Positions 56,841 to 63,624 of a DNA stretch of 63,624 bases are shown here, piece after piece. The stretch lies in the NCBI RefSeq assembly GCF_003149025.1, contig NZ_QGDV01000017.1, positions 1 through 63,624 of the forward strand, given 5' to 3'. Both the position numbers and the translations under genes were made by a program. How positions within the stretch are numbered: the stretch's first letter is position 1; every line of letters begins with the position of its first letter. The DNA comes from Rathayibacter iranicus NCPPB 2253 = VKM Ac-1602. Its GTDB lineage: Bacteria; Actinomycetota; Actinomycetes; Actinomycetales; Microbacteriaceae. The notes under the pieces are model-generated. The model worked only from the letters and a program-made list of their open reading frames with translations, made no database searches and had not been told where the DNA came from.

Positions 56841-57452
56841 TCAGAGCCAGCCGGCGGTTCGTGCTGAGGAGACGGCCTCGGAGCGGGTCGTCGCGTGCAG
56901 TTTTGTCATGGCGTTCGAGAGGTAGTTGCGCACGGTGCCCTGAGTGAGGTGCATCGCTATCGCGATAGCCGCCGTCCGCCGGCCCGCGGCAACGTGCCGA
57001 AGCAGCTCGATCTCGCGCTCGGTGAGCGGATTGGCTCCCGCGCGCAGCGCTTCTGCCGCGAGTTGCGGGTCGATCGCCGTGCCGCCAGCGGCGACCGCTC
57101 GGATCGCCTCGGTGAGGCGTGAGCCGGTCGTCGACTTGACTACATAGCCGTCCGCGCCAGCCCTGAGCGCTTTCGGCACGTGACCGTGGCCGGGGAGGGC
57201 AGTGAGCAGGAGGATCGCGCAGTCGACCCCGGCCGACCGCAGATCCGCCGTGGCCTCGATCCCAGTGCGGCCGGGCATGTCGACGTCAAGCAGCGCGACG
57301 TCGGGCCGCACCCGCAGGGCCGCCTCGACGACAAGGTCGCCGCGTGTCACTCGTCCGACAATCTCGAAGTCCGGCTCGATGCCGAGCAGCACCTCGAACG
57401 CTTCCGCGACCAGGTCGATGTCCTCGGCAATGAGAATGCGCAACGTTCTCAC
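56841..57452 (-). CDS. LuxR-type (DesR-like) response regulator
   Basis: The 203-residue protein has a receiver domain with phosphorylation site Asp56 (VALLDVDMPGRTGIEA). It also has a C-terminal LuxR-type helix-turn-helix (TEREIELLRHVAAGRRTAAI, LTQGTVRNYLSNAMTKLHAT). It is the partner of the adjacent kinase, with a four-base overlap. It converges with the SagB gene, 16 bases apart. It most likely binds the ATGAC-N4-GTCAT palindromes at both cluster ends and adjusts precursor and exporter expression. Confidence 0.92.
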   Translation of the reverse strand: MRTLRILIAEDIDLVAEAFEVLLGIEPDFEIVGRVTRGDLVVEAALRVRPDVALLDVDMPGRTGIEATADLRSAGVDCAILLLTALPGHGHVPKALRAGADGYVVKSTTGSRLTEAIRAVAAGGTAIDPQLAAEALRAGANPLTEREIELLRHVAAGRRTAAIAIAMHLTQGTVRNYLSNAMTKLHATTRSEAVSSARTAGWL

Positions 57453-58609
57453 GTCAGCTCTCCTGACCGGTCCGAGTAGACGGGGAAGCGCGCAAGCACG
57501 CGGAACGTCCCGGGCTCCGGGCTGCCTGCCTCCAGCACCGCCCCCCTCGCCTCGCAGCGCGCGCGAAGATGTCGCAGCCCCGTCCCGCGAGTGTTCGTCG
57601 GCGGGTCGACCGGGCAGCCGTCGTTGGCAATCGAGAGTTCGAGCGTCTCGTCGTCCTCGCTCACCCGGACCCAGCAGCGCCGAGGCCGCGAGTACTTCAG
57701 CATGTTGGTCACCGCCTCGCGCACAATCGCGGCGGCCAGATGTTGCGTTTCCGTGTCGCCGACACCGTCGACGTGACTTTCCCAGGCGATCCCCACTCGC
57801 TCGCAGAGTTCTTGCGCGCTGCGCAGCTCGACGTGCAGGTCAACGGAGGTGGGTCCGTGGGTGAGCGAGCGCAGCGTCGCCTGACCCTCGGCCACGATCG
57901 CGCTCGACGCGCGCAACTGCGCTGTCGCGTCGTCAGTGCTCCCGAGTTCGAGGAGGCGGAGCACGGCCTGCTCACGCAAGGAGACGGCGACCAGGGTGCG
58001 GCCGAGGATGTCGTGCAGGTCCCGGGAGATCCGGTAGCGCTCCTCGTCGACTCTGAGTCGCGCCACCTCCTCGCGGGTGACGACCAGGCCGTCGGAGACA
58101 ACGGCGAGGCGAATCGGGATGTAGATCGCGAAGACAGTAAGGAGCGGCATCGTCACGAGAAGGCTCAGGGTGTCGACCGACCAGTCGGGCACGCTGAAGA
58201 CCTCGAGGACGAGGTTCGTGAGGACGGCGCTGAGCGCGATCAGCCCCAGCACCCCGCCGCAGGCTAAGAACACGCAGGCCGCCCAGACGCAGCTCAGAGT
58301 CCAGTCCGCCGTCCATCCGCTCGCGAGGACGAGGGGTCCACTGACGATCAACGCCACGATGAGACAGGTCGTGCGGGGAGCACCGGATGCGACTCTCACC
58401 GACGCAACGGTCATAACCGCCACGAGGACGATGAGGCCAAGTTGCACAGCGACGGAGGTCGGTGCACGATCGTTGCTCGGTTTCGTAGCGATGGTGATCG
58501 ACACGATGAGGAGGAAGACGGCGATCAGGACGCTGCCGACGACACTGACGCGCGATTCTGTCGATAGCCGTCGCCACCAGACCGCTGGTGTTGCCTCCGG
58601 TTCGTGCAC
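57449..58609 (-). CDS. DesK-like membrane histidine kinase
   Basis: The 386-residue kinase has about five transmembrane helices in residues 20-170 and little extracellular sequence, so it probably senses a membrane or lipid-associated signal. The HisKA_3 motif RISRDLHDILGRT contains phospho-acceptor His199. The ATPase domain shows AAAIVREAVTNMLKYSR and GTGLRHLRARCEARG. With its regulator it resembles DesKR-type systems that control ABC exporters giving self-protection against membrane-active peptides. The start is GTG. Confidence 0.9.
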   Translation of the reverse strand: MHEPEATPAVWWRRLSTESRVSVVGSVLIAVFLLIVSITIATKPSNDRAPTSVAVQLGLIVLVAVMTVASVRVASGAPRTTCLIVALIVSGPLVLASGWTADWTLSCVWAACVFLACGGVLGLIALSAVLTNLVLEVFSVPDWSVDTLSLLVTMPLLTVFAIYIPIRLAVVSDGLVVTREEVARLRVDEERYRISRDLHDILGRTLVAVSLREQAVLRLLELGSTDDATAQLRASSAIVAEGQATLRSLTHGPTSVDLHVELRSAQELCERVGIAWESHVDGVGDTETQHLAAAIVREAVTNMLKYSRPRRCWVRVSEDDETLELSIANDGCPVDPPTNTRGTGLRHLRARCEARGAVLEAGSPEPGTFRVLARFPVYSDRSGELT

Positions 58610-58811
58610 GCGAGCAGCCTACGGAAGCACAGCTCGCGTCCAGCCGTTAAAAGCCGTTAGGGAAGGGCGAGAGCATCACCGCGAAATGCTGCGACCCGGT
58701 CAGAACTCCTGTCTGTCGTGTTGTTCGTGGTCAGGGGAGTCGGTGCTGGTCGCGTCGCATCCGTCTGTGACGTGTCGCGAGTGGTGGCGCACTGCGGCGT
58801 GGGTGGGAGGG
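58610..58811 (-). other. Gap upstream of the kinase gene
   Basis: About 200 bases without a supported gene. The minus strand contains the direct repeat AACGGCTTTTAACGGCT (about 58642-58660). I see no copy of the ATGAC-N4-GTCAT operator here. The kinase is probably transcribed with the exporter genes, but a local promoter cannot be excluded. Confidence 0.35.
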
Positions 58812-58928
58812 TCAGCGTTCGCGTCGACGACGAGCGAGATTGCGCGCCAGTCCGATCGCGCCCGCGCAGACGCCGAGACCGATTCCGGCCACGAAGCCGA
58901 ACTGGTTGAGGAAGGTGGAGATATCCAC
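58812..58928 (-). CDS. Hidden 38-aa membrane peptide of the RiPP locus
   Basis: A GTG start (58926-58928) preceded by GGAAAGGACC encodes VDISTFLNQFGFVAGIGLGV, then CAGAIGLARNL and a basic tail ARRRRER. It is one transmembrane helix with a strongly positive cytoplasmic end. It begins 30 bases after the stop of the ABC-2 permease gene, on the same strand, and is too short for ordinary gene calling. It could be an immunity peptide, a small exporter subunit, or a regulator of the kinase. No homologue is known to me. Confidence 0.6.
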   Translation of the reverse strand: MDISTFLNQFGFVAGIGLGVCAGAIGLARNLARRRRER

Positions 58929-58958
58929 GGGGAGGTCCTTTCCCTTCGAGGAAAGCGG

Positions 58959-59795
58959 TTACCGCGTCCGCGGGTCCCACCGGAAGAAGGAGTTGAAGAG
59001 CATGAGCCCGATGCCGGCCCAGACCCCCAGAAGCACGAGGGCGTGCCAGGTCGAGCCGAAGCCCGCCATGACGCCCAGTTGCTCGCCGACCGAGGCGCCG
59101 GAGACGTCGTAGCCGAGGTACGCGGTGCGCACGGTATCTACGATCTCGGCCGAGGGAATGTACGGCCTCAGAGTCTTCAGGACCGGCATGTCCGGCACCG
59201 CGCCGACCGCACCGGAGAAGAAGAGCAGGGCCGCCAGCACAGGCGTGACGATCCAGGTGGCGATCTCGCCCGAGGGCAGCAGTCCGGAGATGCCGAAGGC
59301 GAGCATCGCGAGGGCGATGAGCCCGACCAGCACGACCACACTGAGAAGCGGCCAATTGGCCGGCCACTCCACGCCGAGCCAGAGACGTCCGGCGACGACG
59401 ATCACCGCCACCTGCGCCACGGCCGGGATCGCGCTCGAGATCGCCTCTCCCAGCAGCATGGCGTGCGCTGGAACGGGTGCGCAGCGCAGGCGTTTGTAGA
59501 TGCGCTGCTCCCGCCTCCTGGCCGCCGAATTGATGACGTTGTAGACGACGAAGACGAGGGCGACGGCCAGGCCGCCGGCGAGCAGCCAGGACCGCGCCGA
59601 CACGCCCTCGATCCGCGCGTCTGCATCCGCGAGGGCAGCGGGAAGGAGCCCGAACGTCAGTGGCATGACCGCTCCCACCAGGGCGAAGGCGATGTCCTTC
59701 CAGTACACGCTCTGACTGAGGGCCACGTGCGCGGCCAGGAGCCGGAGAGTGCGCATCGCGGGAAAGGCTGAGGGCGTCGCAGCACGGGTGGTCAT
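58959..59795 (-). CDS. ABC-2 type exporter permease
   Basis: The 278-residue protein has six predicted transmembrane helices, including IAFALVGAVMPLTFGLLPAA, SWLLAGGLAVALVFVVYNVI and WIVTPVLAALLFFSGAVGAV. It resembles drug and peptide export permeases. ATG at 59795 overlaps the ATPase gene by four bases. With the ATPase it probably exports the modified peptide or protects the producer from it. Confidence 0.9.
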   Translation of the reverse strand: MTTRAATPSAFPAMRTLRLLAAHVALSQSVYWKDIAFALVGAVMPLTFGLLPAALADADARIEGVSARSWLLAGGLAVALVFVVYNVINSAARRREQRIYKRLRCAPVPAHAMLLGEAISSAIPAVAQVAVIVVAGRLWLGVEWPANWPLLSVVVLVGLIALAMLAFGISGLLPSGEIATWIVTPVLAALLFFSGAVGAVPDMPVLKTLRPYIPSAEIVDTVRTAYLGYDVSGASVGEQLGVMAGFGSTWHALVLLGVWAGIGLMLFNSFFRWDPRTR

Positions 59796-60778
59796 CGGTG
59801 TCCTCCACCATCGGGGTCGGCCTCGCTGGCGAGCGTGAGGAAGAGGTCTTCGAGCGAGGAATGCGAGACCGTGATCGCGTCCAGCTCGAGGCTCAGTCTC
59901 GACGCGCACTCGAGGAGCCGGGTGAGGTCCGCCTGAGGGCTGGTGCTCGCGAAGCTCACCGCGCTGCTGCCTGGGCTCGGGCGGACCTCGGCCGCACACC
60001 CGTGCAGCAACTCCTCGAGCTGGGTGCCGAGGGCTGTCGTCTCGAAGGAGACGGTGCTGGTGCGGTGGGAGGCGAGCACCTCGCCCAGCGTGCCCTGCAC
60101 ACGGATCGTGCCGCGGTGCATGATCGCCACACGATCGGCGAGCTGCTCGGCTTCGTCGAGGTAGTGGGTGGTCAGGATGACGGTAAGTCCCTCGTCGACA
60201 AGCGAGCGCACGATCTCGAGCGAGCGGCGACGGCCCTCAGGATCCATCCCCGTCGTCGGCTCGTCAAGAAACAGCACGTCGGGGTTCCCGAGCAGTGCGA
60301 GCGCGAGGTCGAGTCGACGGCGCTCGCCGCCAGAGAGCTGCTTCACTCGAATGCGCGCTCGATTGTCGAGGCCGACGAGATCAAGCGACTCCCCGACCGT
60401 CCGCGGGTGAGAGTGAAAGCGCCGCCACGCGGCCAGAGTCTGCGCCACCGTCAGATCCTCGAAGAAACCGGCATCTTGCAGCATGATGCCCAGACGTGGC
60501 GCGATGCGGTCGTGGTCGGCGAGCGGATCGGCGCCGAGGACCCGGACCGAGCCCTGCGTCGGCGCTCTGAAGCCTTCCAACACGTCCAAGGTTGTGGTCT
60601 TCCCCGCCCCGTTCGTGCCGAGCAGGCCGAAGACCTCGCCTCGGCGGACGGAGAAATCGATACCGTCCACCGCGCGGGCCCGCCCATACTCGACGACCAG
60701 ACCCGTGACGCTCGCGGCGGAGTCCTCGTGGCCGGCATGATCGATCAACGGAGGCGAGACGGGATTCGACGCGATCAT
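59792..60778 (-). CDS. ABC transporter ATP-binding protein
   Basis: The 328-residue ATPase has Walker A GTNGAGKTT (about 54-62), the signature LSGGERRRLDLALALLG, Walker B VLFLDEPTTGMDPEGR and the H-loop in LTTHYLDEAEQL. The DrrA/CcmA-like C-terminal extension (residues 230-328) is usual for antibiotic exporters. It is first in the minus-strand operon. The shared palindrome lies 59-72 bases before its ATG. Confidence 0.94.
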   Translation of the reverse strand: MIASNPVSPPLIDHAGHEDSAASVTGLVVEYGRARAVDGIDFSVRRGEVFGLLGTNGAGKTTTLDVLEGFRAPTQGSVRVLGADPLADHDRIAPRLGIMLQDAGFFEDLTVAQTLAAWRRFHSHPRTVGESLDLVGLDNRARIRVKQLSGGERRRLDLALALLGNPDVLFLDEPTTGMDPEGRRRSLEIVRSLVDEGLTVILTTHYLDEAEQLADRVAIMHRGTIRVQGTLGEVLASHRTSTVSFETTALGTQLEELLHGCAAEVRPSPGSSAVSFASTSPQADLTRLLECASRLSLELDAITVSHSSLEDLFLTLASEADPDGGGHR

Positions 60779-60836
60779 GCGTCCAGGTTGGCGGGGCTGC
60801 CGGTCCTGGATCAGAACGAGATATCACCGGTATGGC

Positions 60837-60850
60837 ATGACACCTGTCAT
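60837..60850. promoter_or_regulatory. Palindromic operator, copy 2
   Basis: ATGACacctGTCAT has the same half-sites and spacing as the site at 50599-50612. It lies 59 bases upstream of the exporter ATPase start, a usual place for an activator. A GATATC sequence (about 60820) between it and the gene might be part of the -10 region. Confidence 0.65.
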
Positions 60851-60942
60851 CTCTCGCTGAGGATCCCAGGGCTGGCGATGCCGTCAGCCGCGCCGCCCAC
60901 CTGCACGGAGTCGCCGAAAAACGGCGCGAATCCGCTCCGCGG

Positions 60943-61025
60943 TACCGGTGGTGGGACTCGAACCCACACGCCCTCTCGGGCAGAGCATTTTGAGTGCCCC
61001 GCGTCTGCCATTCCGCCACACCGGC
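60943..61025 (-). tRNA. tRNA-Leu (anticodon CAA)
   Basis: The minus strand folds as a class II tRNA. The acceptor is GCCGGTG/CACCGGT (with one G-T pair), the anticodon loop CTCAAAA has anticodon CAA for UUG, the long variable arm is GCCC-GAGA-GGGC, and the T arm is GTGGG-TTCGAGT-CCCAC. The discriminator is A; CCA is not fully encoded. Its 3' end faces the RiPP cluster, so it could mark an island border. Confidence 0.95.
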
Positions 61026-61064
61026 TCACAACGAGCCTGCTGAGAATACCGTAGGCTTCCGTGC

Positions 61065-61673
61065 GTGACTGACCAGGAACCCTCGTCGACCGCGCCCCGC
61101 CGGGTCGTCGTCGCCGAAGACGAATCGCTCATCCGCCTCGACATCGTGGAAATCCTCCGGGACAACGGTTTCGAGGTCGTCGGTGAGGCCGGAGACGGCG
61201 AGACCGCTGTGGCACTCGCCACCGAACTCCGCCCAGACCTCGTCATCATGGACGTCAAAATGCCCCAGCTCGATGGCATCTCTGCGGCCGAGCGACTCTC
61301 GAAGGCGCATATCGCGCCGGTCGTCCTCCTCACTGCTTTCAGCCAGAAAGAACTCGTCGAGCGCGCCAGCGAAGCGGGTGCACTCGCCTACGTCGTCAAG
61401 CCGTTCACGCCGAGCGATCTGCTTCCCGCGATCGAGATCGCGCTCTCGCGTTACGCGCAGATCCTCACCCTCGAGGCCGAGGTCGCTGACATGGTCGAGC
61501 GCTTCGAGACCCGCAAGCTCGTCGATCGCGCGAAGGGCCTGCTCAACGAGAAGATGGGGCTCACCGAGCCCGAGGCGTTCCGCTGGATTCAGAAAGCCTC
61601 GATGGACCGTCGCCTCACTATGCACGACGTCGCTCAGGCGATCATCGAGCAACTGAGCCCTAAGAAGCCGTAG
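61065..61673 (+). CDS. ANTAR-domain response regulator (PdtaR-like)
   Basis: ANTAR regulators bind paired RNA hairpins to prevent transcription termination. The 202-residue protein has a receiver domain with Asp63 (LVIMDVKMPQLDGISAAERL) and the ANTAR domain at about residues 130-195 (RFETRKLVDRAKGLLNEKMG, EPEAFRWIQKASMDRRLTMH). GTG at 61065 lies seven bases after TAGGCT (61052-61057), so it may be leaderless. The cognate kinase (PdtaS type) is usually encoded elsewhere. It diverges from the tRNA. Confidence 0.93.
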   Translation: MTDQEPSSTAPRRVVVAEDESLIRLDIVEILRDNGFEVVGEAGDGETAVALATELRPDLVIMDVKMPQLDGISAAERLSKAHIAPVVLLTAFSQKELVERASEAGALAYVVKPFTPSDLLPAIEIALSRYAQILTLEAEVADMVERFETRKLVDRAKGLLNEKMGLTEPEAFRWIQKASMDRRLTMHDVAQAIIEQLSPKKP

Positions 61674-61680
61674 CGCCAGT

Positions 61681-62355
61681 TCACGGCCAGAGGCGGGTGC
61701 GCTCCCACGGGGAGCCGCCCGCCTCCGGTGTTCTCGGCCGGTATTCGAGGCGCACGTGGTCCTGCTCAGGCGCAGCGGATCCCTGCCAGAACTCGATTCG
61801 CTCCGGCACCACGCGGTAGACCGCCCAGTCGCCGTCGAGTGTCGTGGGGGAGCAGCCAACGGCGACGCTCGTCTGCAGCGTCACCAGGCCGAAGTCCTGA
61901 GCGCTGCGCATCGGCTCGCTCTGACGTCCGACCAAAAGCGCCGTGCGTGCGGCCTCTGATCGGCGACGGAAGTCGTCAGCCGACTCCTGCTCGGAGGCTC
62001 GCTCGACGGTGCCCTCGACGCGCACCTGCCGACCCTGCACGGGCCAAAAAAACGTCAGGGCCGCGTGCGGGTTCTCGGCCAGCGCGCGTCCCTTCGGGCT
62101 TGAAGCGTGCGTCGAGAACTCCCACCCGGCGGCGTCGATGTTGCGCAGCACGAGAATTCGCGCCGAGACAGTTCCGTCGGCGGCAGCGGTCGACAGGGTG
62201 GCACCGTGGGGGAGGAGCTGCCCGGCGCTCTTCGCCTCCTCAAGCCACTGTGCGAAGAGTTCAATTGGGTCGGCGGGCGCCGCCTCCGCAGCGAAGTTGG
62301 GCAGCTCGTGCGGCATGGACGGGAGGCTTTTGAGGAGATCGCGAAGGCTCACCAA
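61681..62355 (-). CDS. pdxH: Pyridoxamine 5'-phosphate oxidase
   Basis: PdxH oxidises pyridoxamine or pyridoxine 5'-phosphate to PLP using FMN. The 224-residue protein has the FMN-binding segments SARILVLRNIDAAGWEFSTH and KGRALAENPHAALTFFWPVQ, the substrate region RIEFWQGSAAPEQDHVRLEY, and the C-terminal WERTRLWP close to the usual RLxP ending. GTG at 62355 is used. It converges with the ANTAR gene, with seven bases between stops. Confidence 0.9.
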   Translation of the reverse strand: MVSLRDLLKSLPSMPHELPNFAAEAAPADPIELFAQWLEEAKSAGQLLPHGATLSTAAADGTVSARILVLRNIDAAGWEFSTHASSPKGRALAENPHAALTFFWPVQGRQVRVEGTVERASEQESADDFRRRSEAARTALLVGRQSEPMRSAQDFGLVTLQTSVAVGCSPTTLDGDWAVYRVVPERIEFWQGSAAPEQDHVRLEYRPRTPEAGGSPWERTRLWP

Positions 62356-62403
62356 TTCAGTGTCGCCCCTCGGACAGCGACGGGTATAGTCGCGTGTCGT
62401 CGC

Positions 62404-62434
62404 TTGACACCGCTACCAAAGCCGGTGCTACCAT
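62404..62434 (+). promoter_or_regulatory. Promoter of the secreted-protein remnant
   Basis: A perfect TTGACA lies at about 62404-62409, and TACCAT about 19 bases later can serve as a -10. A GGGGGGT ribosome-binding site precedes the ATG at 62497, leaving a leader of roughly 60 bases. The spacing is longer than ideal. The region is AT-richer than the core chromosome. Confidence 0.45.
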
Positions 62435-62496
62435 CCGCAGGTTTGCTTATGGCGAGATGTTTCTCGGGCCAGCGCGTAAGTGGCAGGGGGGTACAT

Positions 62497-63084
62497 ATGC
62501 AAAAGAAGAAAAATTCTATGTTTTTCTAGCGGTAGCGACTGTAGGGGGGTTCAATTTTTGGTTCTGCACATACGGCTGAGGCGCAAATACTACAAGAAAA
62601 CAATTCGTCTCTGAGCGAAACGCTTAACGCAACACGTGAAGCCTTTACGGGACTAAATTCTCTCGATGTATTCTCGCCCGACTCCCCGCGGAGCGCTCTT
62701 GTGCTCATGACTCCCGAGGTGGGTGAACAGCCGCGTTTTGGCGGGGAGGAGAACGTCGTCCCGGCTTCAGAAACTCTGAGTGAGAGCGACGGACTTTCGG
62801 TCTCCACTCCGCAGGGTGAGGTCGGGGTTGTTCCGGTTACGGCCGGCAGCGGAACTCGAGTCGACTCCGGCGTCATGCTTTTCCCCGATGAGCGCACAAA
62901 CACAGTAATGACGAGCTCTCATGACACAGTGGCGGCGGCGGGCTACATGGTCATCCCAGGAGCCGACGCCCCTACTCAGTACCGATTCTCGTTGACGGCG
63001 AATAACGCACTTGCCGAGCTCGAATTGACAGGCAGGGGCGGTGTGCTTATACAGCCGCTCAAACACTCAGCGTCTAACAACTGA
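62497..63084 (+). pseudogene. Damaged gene for a secreted protein, paralogue of 41883-42854
   Basis: The start MQKKKNSMFF and the later GGSIFGSAHTAEAQIL are in the same frame, but three stops lie between them (62527-62544). Reading that stretch one frame over gives LAVATV, so a normal signal peptide is restored by one-base changes in a T5 and a G6 run. The mature part (SDGLSVSTPQGEVG, DSGVMLFPDERTNTVM, GADAPTQYRFSLTANN) matches the middle of the secreted DUF2599-like protein. It stops after LIQPLKHSASNN, short of a C-terminal domain. Confidence 0.7.
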
Positions 63085-63273
63085 GTCGAACTGTGCGGCC
63101 GCGGTGCTCTCCGCCGCATGTGGGGCGTCCGCATGGGCCTGCGGCTTGGCGCAGGGATCGCGATTGATGCTGCGAATCGAGCGAGTAACGAGGGGAAATG
63201 CGTTGGCATCCGCCACTTGTACTACGTAGCTGTCGCGACCTTCCCCGTCGCGGAACCGTGCAGGGAGTACGAA
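63085..63273 (+). pseudogene. Probable out-of-frame C-terminal piece of the secreted protein
   Basis: After the stop at 63084, another frame encodes GLRLGAGIAIDAANRASNEG then KCVGIRHLYYVAVATFPVAE and PCREYE, and an adjacent frame gives CAAAVLSAACGASAWACGLA. Together they look like a hydrophobic, cysteine-containing C-terminal domain unlike the DUF2599 end of the other copy. The frames are not continuous, so the domain is probably no longer made. The reconstruction is uncertain. Confidence 0.45.
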
Positions 63274-63522
63274 ATGTCGCACACTTCTGCGGTTCGTGAG
63301 CCCAGATGGGGTCAACCTCGAACCAGGACCGGCCTACTTCTCTTCACAGTGTCGCTCGTCACCTTGCTCGCGGTCGGGGCATCGCGATCAGTCATCGGAC
63401 TCACGTCGCCTGCCGTGGTCCTGATAGGTGGTCTGCTGTTCCTCGCATTCATACCTCGAGCGATCCCGCCATCCTCAAGGGAAAAGAGGCTCATCGTAAT
63501 TGGGGGTGTAGTCGGGGTCTGA
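63274..63522 (+). CDS. Small two-helix membrane protein next to the secreted-protein remnant
   Basis: The 82-residue frame (MSHTSAVREPRWG...) has two transmembrane helices, TGLLLFTVSLVTLLAVGASR and PAVVLIGGLLFLAFIPRAI, then a charged segment SSREKR. Its last 11 codons overlap the end of the ISL3 transposase, so the natural C-terminus has probably been replaced by insertion. Its place after a secreted-protein gene mirrors the 41646-41873 gene. An immunity role is inferred. Confidence 0.6.
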   Translation: MSHTSAVREPRWGQPRTRTGLLLFTVSLVTLLAVGASRSVIGLTSPAVVLIGGLLFLAFIPRAIPPSSREKRLIVIGGVVGV

Positions 63523-63624
63523 AGCCGCCAGTTTCGAGCAGGCTGCGGGCGATGTAGTTGGTGAGGTTGCGGAAGCCGAGGGCGGTGCCGCGGAGGTGTT
63601 CGAGGCGGCCGTTGATCGCTTCGG
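63491..63624 (-). CDS. ISL3-family transposase, C-terminal end (partial)
   Basis: Forty-four codons run in from the right window edge on the minus strand: EAINGRLEHLRGTALGFRNL, TNYIARSLLETGGF and RPRLHPQL, ending at TGA (63491-63493). This is the characteristic end of actinobacterial ISL3-type transposases, which use a DDE core lying outside the window. The element appears to have inserted into or beside the two-helix gene. Confidence 0.88.
   Translation of the reverse strand, partial: EAINGRLEHLRGTALGFRNLTNYIARSLLETGGFRPRLHPQLR

Noticed and set aside
59798-61054. Plus-strand frame of 418 codons opposite the ABC ATPase
   Set aside because: Antisense of the ATPase gene and of tRNA-Leu; no credible start or family.

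Overview
The window is high-GC actinobacterial chromosome, most likely from a plant- or soil-associated member of the Microbacteriaceae (Rathayibacter, Leifsonia or Clavibacter type). The supports are the gene order efp-nusB-pyrRBC-PH protein-carAB-pyrF-gmk-rpoZ-coaBC-metK-priA-fmt-rsmB-rpe-hisEG-hisFI-trpCBA-lgt-gltBD-pyk, many GTG starts, frequent 4-base ATGA/GTGA overlaps, candidate leaderless mRNAs, and an mIHF domain fused to guanylate kinase. The species is not resolved.

Region 1 (about 0.6-35 kb) is ordinary core metabolism on the plus strand. It covers pyrimidine synthesis under a PyrR-binding leader, nucleotide and cofactor genes (gmk, coaBC, metK), translation genes (efp, fmt, rsmB), histidine and tryptophan synthesis, lipoprotein maturation (lgt), glutamate synthase and pyruvate kinase. 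trpE is not in its usual place between hisI and the trp-operon membrane protein. A strong intrinsic terminator closes pyk.

Region 2 (35-49 kb) is accessory. An aldose-1-epimerase-like gene and a SNF2 helicase are followed by an MpaB/DUF2236 oxygenase gene. That gene has a nonsense codon and is split by about 3.9 kb of foreign DNA. The insert holds a decayed IS3 element, an IS3 fragment, a membrane-gene remnant, and a small module of a secreted DUF2599-like protein with two small membrane proteins. After it come TetR, a CarD-like regulator, adenylate kinase, a DarT-like ADP-ribosyltransferase without a visible antitoxin, a DUF427 protein, and a MetY plus flavin monooxygenase pair.

Region 3 (50.6-60.9 kb) is the most interesting part: a compact azol(in)e-forming RiPP locus. 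The plus strand carries a 49-aa precursor with an FGT-repeat core, a P450, a damaged C39-like peptidase gene, a fused leader-binding/YcaO cyclodehydratase and a frameshifted SagB-type dehydrogenase. Converging on them are a DesR/DesK-like two-component system, a hidden 38-aa membrane peptide and an ABC-2 exporter. The same palindrome, ATGAC-N4-GTCAT, lies upstream of the precursor operon and of the exporter operon, so the cluster probably forms one regulon. Three damaged genes suggest that this strain may make a less oxidised product or none.

Region 4 (60.9-63.6 kb) has tRNA-Leu(CAA), an ANTAR response regulator, pdxH, and a second, damaged copy of the secreted-protein plus two-TM-protein module. 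It ends in the C-terminus of an ISL3 transposase at the window edge.
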